Shown here: positions 57,001 to 64,000 of the stretch, piece after piece | How the letters are laid out: the number at the start of each line of letters is the position of its first letter | Numbering within the stretch: position 1 is the first letter of the stretch | Source: Gnetum montanum | Taxonomy: Eukaryota; Streptophyta; Gnetopsida; Gnetales; Gnetaceae | Direction: 5' to 3' | DNA length: 64,000 nt | NCBI GenBank assembly: GCA_015680685.1 | Contig: MNCI01008099.1 | Location: 525,544 to 589,543 of the forward strand | Notes under the pieces: model-generated | Seen by the model: the letters and a program-made list of their open reading frames with translations, nothing else | The model's database searches: none | What the model was told of the DNA's origin: nothing | Translations under genes and position numbers: made by a program

Positions 57001-59532
57001 ATGACCTACCTTTATCTAGTCATTCATGATGTGTGTAAGCATGAAAGTTTGTATGTTGGAGGGCATTTGGTTTGAAGGCTACTCGAAGGGTGGAATAGTG
57101 GAGGCGTTTTGAGGTTCAGAGGCACTAGCCATAGGTGTGTGTGAGGGTATGCTTAAGTTATTGGGCCAGAAAAAAGGACGTTTCCATGGCTTGGATTATG
57201 GTCCACTTGGATGAGGAGCTGATTGTAGGTTGATAGACCTTGTAGCATTACATTGCTATGGCTGTGGTGGTATCTCCCCCTGCATAGGTGGAGCAGGTGG
57301 TAACTGAGTGGGGTGTTGTTGAGTAGGGCCGACAGGAGAAAGTGATGGAGGATGGTAGAGATGTGGGCCTTCCCCTTGGGTGATGGAGACTATGGTCAGA
57401 AATATTCTAGGGGTTGGTAGTAATTTTGAAAGGTTACGTGACTAGAAGAGTGTTGAGGGGAGACTGGTTGCTGAACGTAGTACCCATAGGGATTTGGCTG
57501 TCTATAAAGGTACTGTTGCCTTGTAGGTGGCATTCCCCATGCTTGTGGGTGCTACCATTTCTAGAAGTATTCGTAAGGTTGTGATGGTGCTCCACTTGGA
57601 TAATATCCTTACTACTAGTGGAACTACGTGGGATTACCTTGCGGGTATGGCAACCTTCAGGGTGTTTGCCTCTTTGCCAAGTGAGGATTCAATGCATACA
57701 CCCCAGACTCTTGTAGATGTGACACCACAGGACAACACCGCTTAGGATGTTTATATTGGCAGATGTCACATTCATCATCTTACTCTATATCATAGTTTGC
57801 AACCTATTCTACTACAACAACTTTTCCCTTACCTTTATGGTGGGCATGTTCAGATTCTTTCTTCCTATGCCAATCATGATCATTACCTTGCTCTCTGAAC
57901 TCCTCTGCGATTTTTAGCACACTTTGAAATTTTTGTCCAAAGAATCCCACATCTTGTCAACCTTTGCCAATATTTTAGAGGAAAATTTTTGTAGAGGCAA
58001 GGTTTTTTGATTCACTGCTGTATCTAGTGATGATTCCTCCTCATCTTCACAAAATTGAACCTTCCTCTTTCTAGTGGAGGGATCCCGATTAAACTCCTTT
58101 GCACTCTCCTTCTTTCTAAGTTCACCCTCTTCTTTAGTCACTTGCTCAATTAGGTGCTATAGTTGATGGGCCCTTAGTTCTGATAGTCACCCTTGGGCGT
58201 ACACACCAAGGGTCTTTCTAGTTTCAAAGCAGAGCCCATCAATGATATGGTGAAGCTGTGCCTGTTGAGAGTAGCCATGACCAGTACATCGATGCAACAG
58301 TGAGTAGTATTTGCTCATGGCTGCATCCAAGGGTTCATGACTACCTTACTTCCACCCTTGGATTTGGCATGTCAAGTTCACCACTCTAGAGTAGGTTTGA
58401 TATTTTTTGTTGAAGATCTCTAGCATCATACTCCATCTCTTGATTGATTCTGGTTCCAAAGATTGGTACTAGCTTTTTGCTTCTTTGATGCGTGTGTGAG
58501 GGAACAGCTTCAGCTTTTTCCAATCATTATCGATGTTCTACAGGGTGCAAGAATCATGAAATGCTTGCAGGTGAGTTTGCGGATCACAATTATATGCCCC
58601 TTCGAATCTAGGGATATTGTTAATGTCGATGCACTTGATCTGGTTGTCCTTTAAGTGTCTACTGGGTATTTGAACTGCCTCTACGATATGGAGCATGCTT
58701 CGAGTAACCAACAACGGTTCATCTGAGTCATAGTCCTGCTGAAGGCCATGATGTCTATGACGATTTCGGCTGCCTCTTTTTTCATGAAAATGAGGCTCAC
58801 ATGATTGGTCATGCACTCCCTCACGTCATTCCCTTCGGTTCCTATGACCACCATCAGTTCGCTCCTTTCTATCGCAGTCCCGATCAGAGTCAGAACTAGA
58901 TGAAGGTAGAGGGGAGCAAGAGGATGGAGAAGAGGGAGAAGAATTGCCACTGCCCCAGTGTCGATCTCCCCCTCTACTCTGATGATGGCCCCGATCTTCA
59001 TGCCCATCTTTGCTTGTGCCATGACCTCTCTTGCATGATCCTCCATCCTCCTAGGGGTCCTAGTCACTTGATTGCTTATTTTGAATGATGGATTGAATGA
59101 TTTGATGCCCCAAAGGAAGTTCGGCCAAATGGGAATCATGAAAGATAGGTTCCTCATCATCCTGCAGCCCTTGCAAGAATAAGGGGTTACTGAACTGTTT
59201 CCCCTTCATGTGTTCATAACGTTCTTCCTGCTGCTGGTCTCGTACATGTTGGGCTTCAGTGGGATGATAGTCCTGGTAGTCATGGTCCTCCATGACATAC
59301 TCCATACTATGGTACTGAATGCGAGTTTGGCAAGATTGTGAAATAGCATTCCAAGAGCCAATCGGTTAAGCAGTAGTATGATGTTGCCTTCCATGTCCCA
59401 CCAATGCATATGCTCATCCTGATGTAGGATAAAGATGAAGTCAGGGACATATTCATCTAGATGTGTTTATACCACCTGACATTCTTGTGGCACCAGTGGG
59501 TTGGATCCATCTCGCCTATGAGAAGAAGACAT
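57001..59532 (-). pseudogene. gag of element III
   Basis: Starts at ATG 59532 (MSSSHRRDGSNP), about 145 bases after the primer site. A disordered Arg/Ser/Asp-rich part follows, then DINNIPRFEGAYNCDPQTHL (58630-58570), SWYQSLEPESI, IFNKKYQTYSRVVNL, HEPLDAAMSKYYSLL and HIIDGLCFETRKTLGVYAQG (58340-58210). A zinc-knuckle-like CDICQYKHPKRCC (C-x2-C-x3-H-x4-C, near 57765) and a Pro/Tyr/Gln-rich tail (PNPYGYYVQQPVSP) come after. Frameshifts and stops break it. It aligns throughout with gag of II and V. Confidence 0.82.
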
Positions 59533-59677
59533 GTTGGATGTTAGATAACCCACTAATTGGTGTACCTTACTTTTTACTTAAGCCGCCTAGTGTGCATAGA
59601 TTTTACTATCTTGGGTCTGTTCCAATGACATGAATGATAATTTTGCTAAGGTTAAATGATGCATGTAAGACTAACAA

Positions 59678-59695
59678 TCCCTGACAATGGTGCCA
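59678..59695 (-). other. tRNA-Asp-type primer-binding site of element III
   Basis: Minus strand TGGCACCATTGTCAGGGA, one base from the LTR. It matches the tRNA-Asp complement TGGCGCCGTTGCCGGGGA at 14 of 18 positions; all differences are transitions. Confidence 0.75.
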
Positions 59696-59696
59696 A

Positions 59697-60580
59697 TGAT
59701 TAGTGGCTAGGTACCTCTATGCCCAACCATGTGAATCATGGGCGTTCACATGTGACTCAGTCGAATTCCATAGACTGTAAGCACTTGGCATACACTAGAT
59801 CCTAACCAGCAAAACCTTGGGTTAGAATGGTCATTGTCTTCCCAGCCTCACTTGTGATGTCCTGATTACGATGGTTAAGTGAGATTGAGGTAAATGATTT
59901 TTATGGATTTTTTCACTTTATCTTCTAGCTGCTAATTATTGAAATGGAAAGTAAGGAATGGAATATTACGTAATCTATAATTATCCTAATCTATATCTTA
60001 ACTTTTCCTAGCATAAGTATCCGATCCCATCTTCTGTGCACATCCTGAGCATCCCCTAACCACTACTGGGTTACTAGACATTAAGCGTCGCTAGGTTACC
60101 AAGTGTTGGGTTTACGTTCAAGATGGTCGTACTTATGGTTTCTACGAACTATAAACGAACAATGGTGATTAAAGCAATAACAACGATAACTTAAGAAATT
60201 ATTAAAGCATAGAAATATTAAACTATTAAATGCATCAAAATCCTAAGTCTTGAAAAGCTCTTCTTTATTGCTGTTCACACCAATGGGCTCAGGTACATCA
60301 GCTCTCAAATAGAGAGCTGGACACCTTTCTTACACCTACTATGGGCACTTGGAAAATATTCTAACTCTCGCAAAAAAAAAAACTGCAACGCTACAACTAC
60401 CAAAAAGGTACCTAAGTATGGCAAAAAACCACTTATTTATAGGCTAAAACAAGCTCCATGTAAATGGGGCCACGTCAAAGCATGGATGGATGTGTCGATG
60501 GGGCTGCGTCGATGCAGCTACATATATGGGGCCCCATATGTGTAGCCTAGTCAATGCATCGATTGTTTAGTGCTTCATCA
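59697..60580 (-). repeat. 5' LTR of element III
   Basis: 884 bases, plus-strand TGATTAGTGGC...CTTCATCA. The minus-strand TATA box (TATAAATA, 60434-60441) is preceded by the palindrome cluster at 60470-60570. Confidence 0.93.
60470..60570 (-). promoter_or_regulatory. Palindrome cluster of element III 5' LTR
   Basis: CATATATGGGGCCCCATATG(TG) at 60521-60542 is a 22-base palindrome with one mismatch. Beside it are CTGCGTCGATGCAG (60504-60517) and TCAATGCATCGA (60551-60562), also palindromic. The TATA box follows about 30 bases after the cluster on the minus strand. The 22-base unit recurs inside the element at 51765-51786. Confidence 0.78.
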
Positions 60581-60640
60581 ATCATGAAAGATCTGGAAAA
60601 AGATAGAGAACATGGATTCATTTGAGGATAAATGAAACCT

Positions 60641-60653
60641 AAGGGGGGTAGAT
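60641..60653 (+). other. Polypurine tract of element IV
   Basis: AAGGGGGGTAGAT directly precedes the 3' LTR of element IV. Confidence 0.85.
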
Positions 60654-61253
60654 TGTCACGTCCCCATTCCAAAATGATGCTGCTACCTAATGAAGATGAT
60701 GTCTCTTCATAAAAAGTGTTATTGTTATCTTAATAAGATCTCAAAGGGTAGTTGTAATTGAGACCTAAAAGGACATGTTGTAATAACAAACGTGTCTCTT
60801 AGAGTAATTGTTGGGGGTTTGACTTAAGGAATTTATACCTAGGGTTAGAGGTTGTGCCAACATAGAATGGTGAAGCCAATACAGGCAAGTCATGGAGTGG
60901 CAAAGCCAGTATGGGCAAGTCATGGGAAGCCAGGTGAAGCAAGATAGGTAGACTGGCCATCCCTTTTGGTTGGGTTATAAGTCTAACCATGGTGGTAGTG
61001 CTAGATTGCCTCTAAGAGATAGATACTAAAGGAAGAAAGCCCCAAGGAACACTCTTAAAGCACAATCTGGATATGCTATTCCATATCAATAAAGCATTCT
61101 TTTCTTTGTCTTTCTATATTTTCCTATTATTTCCCTTATACATAATGTCGAATATCACATATATTTTGCATTTGGTATATTATCTTCATATGCATAATAT
61201 CTAATATATCATATATTTGACATTTTCCATGACACAATATATGGGAGGTCACA
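60654..61253 (+). repeat. 3' LTR of element IV
   Basis: 600 bases, TGTCACGTCCCC...GGGAGGTCACA, matching the 5' copy at 43558; the ATATA target duplication follows. Confidence 0.93.
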
Positions 61254-61258
61254 ATATA

Positions 61259-62175
61259 TGATTTTTTCAATGTTTTCTAAATTTCTCCATCAAATTTCAT
61301 ATTAAGAAAATAGCCTTTATAGTAAATCTCACTAGCATAAATTCAAATTTATTTTCTAACGCTATTAATTCAAGTTTGAGATACTACTGTATGACTCTTT
61401 TCCAAAGCTTTATACTATAGTTCATTAGCTGGATTCCTCTAGAGTTTGCATAATTTGTACATCTCCTTTATTTTTGTGAATGAGAAAAACAAAGCTTTTT
61501 CTTCAATTGTTGAGCATTTTTTAATCTTTCAATTTTTTTTAAATAATTATGTTAGCTAAGATACTCTTATATCTTTCAATGCTTTCTAGGCTTCTATTTG
61601 AATGCTATATGGTTCAACAACTTCTCTATTTTTCATCTCTGATAAGGCTATCTTTACCTTAGAGAAGGAAATTTTTTTAATGAAACCAAAATTTGATTCT
61701 TCTTCTTGAATGTCTACTTTTGGGAATTCTTTATTTAATAATTTTTGAAAATAATTTTTTCACCTATCCAAAATCTCATTATATTATACCAAAAATATTT
61801 CACTTACTTCCTTGATACATTTGACATAATCAATATCCTTACATTTCTTGTTTTTGATTTTTGCTAATTTATAAATATATTTTTCTACTTTCCATGTTCC
61901 TAATTGCTCATAAAAACTATCCAAGGTCTTATATTTGGCTTTGGCTACTACTATAGTTACCTCCTTCTTTGTCATTTTGTATGTTAGCCTATTTTCTTGG
62001 CTACTAATTTGTTGTCATTATTTAAAGCTTTTTGATTATTTTGGATAGCATGTTGCACTTCATCACTCCACCACCATGTCTCTTTTGGGATCTATTTTTT
62101 CCCTTTTGTTTCACCCAAAATGTTCATTCCAATTTTTTGAATGCAACTATCCATTTGGCCTGAAATTAAATTTCC
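61259..62175 (-). pseudogene. RTE-type LINE, 5' half
   Basis: It continues the LINE cut by element IV at 43557. Reading order on the minus strand: CIQKIGMNILGETKG, KETWWWSDEVQHAIQ (62070-62030), then AKAKYKTLDSFYEQLGTWK and YIYKLAKIKNKKCKDID (61940-61830; the region upstream of RT), then RCTNYANSRGIQLMNYSIKLW (61440-61390), the RT motif NYRGI..., and the KKSYM join at 61259. It is 5'-truncated: no endonuclease domain is seen to the right. Confidence 0.85.
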
Positions 62176-62400
62176 ATAGTAATCTTAATTTTCTAAATGC
62201 AAATGGGCATTAATTATACTTAATAAACTATAAAACTTAAAAATTAGTCAATTCACACATGGCAAACACATTTTAAGATGTTAATTTAAAACAAACATAG
62301 AAAGTAAAATATAAATATTTTTTAAAAATAAGAAAAATTAGGAGAATTATCTTCATTATTGATTAGTAATTCTTTCCACCTCCTTACATAATCCAAACTA

Positions 62401-62525
62401 CTAATGTAATGTTAGTTTAGTGGTAAGAGTTTTGGCTTGATAATCCTAGGTCATAGGTTCAATTCTAGTTGGCAACACTAAGTTCCAAATTAAAAAAATC
62501 CTTAAAAAATAATTTCTAGAAACAC
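62401..62525 (+). mobile_element. tRNA-derived SINE, second copy
   Basis: A-box TAGTTTAGTGGT (62413-62424), then AAGAGTTTTGGCTTGATAATCC, and B-box GGTTCAATTCT (62456-62466), spaced as in tRNA genes. The body then matches the SINE at 43035 (GGCAACACTAAGTTCCAAATT against GGTAGCACTAAGTTATAAACT, in part). It is A-rich at its 3' end. Target duplications were not found. Confidence 0.68.
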
Positions 62526-63199
62526 ATCATTAATAAAAATTCCTAATATATAAAGTGCAATGCACAATATTATGTGAATCTAGGTCTTCATTAAGAGTCT
62601 TGTAAAAAGATAGATTAAAGATCAAAACTAAAGTTGATATGACAATCAAAAGTTGAGTCTACATTTTAATTTATAATATTCTATTTATGTAATAAATATG
62701 GTCATAACATCTCATCATAGATTACCCAAAAAATTCAACAAAATAATGATATCACTATAAAAATAACTAGATTCAATAATGAATTTAGAGTAAGATTAGA
62801 AAATTGTAAAATGTAAGGTTTATGAGATGGAAAAATGAAGCACTAAACCAAACACACCTTCAATTCAACATCATCATCATCCTAACCTTCTTCCAACAAA
62901 ATGGGATTAGTTACAAATAAATCTTCAATTATATTAGGAAAAAAACTAGAGATGATATACATGATGATGTAGAATATTTATGTGTAGCTATTCCTACATT
63001 AATGTAAATACTGGTTAATAGGATATGAATGACATCTTATCATTTTTTATTTAAAATAAGATAATAATATATAACATGAAGATGAAACATGTTACTTGTA
63101 CCTACTACAACTATGAAACATCATCTCTTCCTTCCCATCCTCTATTTAAAACTTGAGATCCCGGTCAAAAATTTTGTTAGTTTTAGATTACTCCTAATG
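62526..63199. repeat. AT-rich DNA with a short RTE LINE tail
   Basis: 62869-62925 carries CATCATCATCATCCTAACCT and ACAAAATGGGATTAGTTAC, the same 3' tail as the LINE at 42507, so it is a very short 5'-truncated minus-strand copy. The rest shows no gene. Confidence 0.6.
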
Positions 63200-63335
63200 T
63201 AGCATTTAATTTAGAGTCAAGATCTATGTTCTTATTAATCAACCTCAACATGACATCTACTTCAGAGGTAAGATCTATGTTCTTATTAATCAACCTCAAA
63301 GTGACGTCTACTTTAGAAGTAAGATTAACTTGGGA
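63200..63335. repeat. 51-bp tandem repeat, about 2.5 copies
   Basis: AGATCTATGTTCTTATTAAT begins at 63220 and 63271, and the following part continues with AAGATTAAC at 63321, giving a period of 51 bases. Confidence 0.85.
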
Positions 63336-63358
63336 TGTTTGTTTAAGGCCATACATTT

Positions 63359-64000
63359 TGATGAGACGCGATATGCACAAGCCACGATATCGCGTACGTG
63401 ATATCGTGGCCGCTACAATATCACATCCCCTACGATATCGCATACGCGATATCGCAGTCCATTGCCAAATCTATAAATAAGAGGCGGCACTCCCCTCATT
63501 TAACATCCTAGGTGTAAAGTAGTGAAGCTCTGGCGGATTGATCACCCCAAAGATAGAATATTTTCCATGTGCCCGTAGTAGGAGTCCCCCAAGTGAACGG
63601 TTCTTTATTCGAGTAGCTTTGTACCTGAACGCAAGTTGTGTACAACAATAAAGATGAGCTTTGTGGATAAACCTTGAAGTACATGGATAGGTTTATTTAA
63701 TGTTATTTATTACTTTCCAAGTAATGCAGCATGAGTACGACTTGGTTACGAGCATTGACGAATGTGTATGGCTAGCCAAGGAATCGGCTACTCATCGCGA
63801 TTAGATTCTCTCACCCTTACCTCCTAGAACGTGGGACGAGTACGACTTGATTACGAGCATCTACGGATGTGTATGGCTAGTCAAGGAATCGGCTGCTTGT
63901 CACACTTAGATTAGTTAGGTGCCTCAGTACGATCGCTTCGAGCACATGCGTTACGTGTGGTAATCCCAGCAACGATTAGCGTTTGGTAGCCACAGTTGCA
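63359..64000 (+). repeat. LTR of element VI (continues beyond window)
   Basis: Starts TGATGAGACGCG like the LTRs of II, III and V, and has their palindrome-TATA layout. 63733-63837 and 63838-63940 form a 105-base tandem duplication (GAGTACGACTTGRTTACGAG). The right end and any coding part lie outside the window, so it could be a complete element or a solo LTR. Confidence 0.78.
63386..63479 (+). promoter_or_regulatory. Palindrome cluster and TATA box of element VI LTR
   Basis: GATATCGCGTACGTGATATC (63386-63405) is the core of a 28-base near-palindrome (63382-63409). GATATCGCATACGCGATATC (63434-63453) is identical to the copy in the element II 5' LTR. TATAAATA is at 63473-63480, about 20 bases after the second palindrome. 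Confidence 0.82.

Larger units (their letters stand above)
47259..60585 (-). mobile_element. Element III: complete gag-pol-ORF2 LTR retrotransposon
   Basis: Target duplications ATCAT at 47259-47263 and 60581-60585. Read on the minus strand: 5' LTR 60580-59697, primer site, gag, protease, RT, RNase H, integrase, spacer, internal palindrome/TATA, ORF2, polypurine tract, 3' LTR 48170-47264; 13.3 kb in all. RT and gag are of the Athila/Tat-like plant Ty3/gypsy type with a tRNA-Asp-like primer site. It is the apparent autonomous relative of elements II and V. The empty site survives in the element-IV relative at about 33440. Confidence 0.92.
43553..61258 (+). mobile_element. Element IV: LTR element without pol, split by element III
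   Basis: 5-bp target duplications ATATA at 43553-43557 and 61254-61258 border the LTRs 43558-44162 and 60654-61253. Without element III (47264-60580, plus one TSD copy) it is about 4.4 kb. The primer site is of the initiator-Met tRNA type. The internal 3.1 kb shows no gag, RT or integrase that I recognise, so it is probably non-autonomous. The LINE frame resumes exactly across the insertion (KKSYM|ISINLEK). Confidence 0.9.

Noticed and set aside
63360-63460. CRISPR-like array of palindromic repeats
   Set aside because: Only two or three units, no regular spacers, no cas genes, and the sequence is an LTR promoter in a plant genome.

Overview
The window reads as intergenic DNA of a plant with a large, repeat-rich nuclear genome. 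The evidence is Ty3/gypsy LTR retrotransposons of plant type (including a Tat-lineage element with a second RNase H), an RTE-type LINE, tRNA-derived SINEs, and a small host cluster of arabinogalactan-peptide (AG-peptide) genes. Many old, decayed insertions suggest a slow-turnover genome such as a gymnosperm, but that is inference. No prokaryotic features, CRISPR array or operon are present.

Layout. (1) 1-18536: element I, a decayed plus-strand Tat-lineage Ty3/gypsy element whose 5' LTR is cut by the window edge. Between its protease and reverse transcriptase lie about 7 kb holding a decayed minus-strand gene with several introns, flanked by blocks of a shared minisatellite. (2) 18537-23098: element V, minus strand, the 5' part of a related LTR element with gag but no pol and with its primer-binding site deleted. 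Element I appears to have inserted into it. (3) 23931-32793: element II, plus strand, bounded by TTTGG target duplications. It has gag and a long second ORF (ORF2), but no pol visible outside an 847-base N gap. (4) 32803-34500: remains of an element-IV-type 3' end and another LTR-like piece. (5) 35040-42500: the only host-gene island. It has two intact 73-codon AG-peptide genes (minus at 35588, plus at 41149), a broken third copy, a truncated tRNA-Asp sequence, and signs of a 6.7-kb tandem duplication. (6) 42507-62175: a nested stack. An RTE LINE (minus) contains element IV (TSD ATATA), which contains element III (minus, TSD ATCAT, 13.3 kb, with gag, protease, RT, RNase H, integrase and ORF2). 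A SINE also sits in the LINE. (7) 62176-64000: a second SINE, a LINE tail, a 51-bp tandem repeat and the start of another LTR (element VI).

Main observation. Elements II, III, V and VI are relatives (LTR ends TGATGA...TCATCA; tRNA-Asp-like primer sites where present). Just upstream of the TATA box in each LTR is a cluster of 20-24-bp palindromes. In II and III a second cluster with a TATA box stands inside the element, upstream of ORF2. The palindrome sequence differs between II and III, but inside each element the LTR and internal copies match. This suggests a palindrome-binding regulator that co-evolves with its sites, perhaps encoded by ORF2. ORF2 is about 930-946 codons long, with a plant-transposon-type domain, coiled coils and a conserved C-terminus. 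The idea is inference. The palindromes, TATA boxes and ORF2 similarity are read directly from the sequence.

Most retroelement reading frames carry in-frame stops. In ORF2 of II the ones I read are TAG or TGA where CAG or CGA is expected, the trace of deamination of methylated cytosine. All similarities here are by eye, without database searches.
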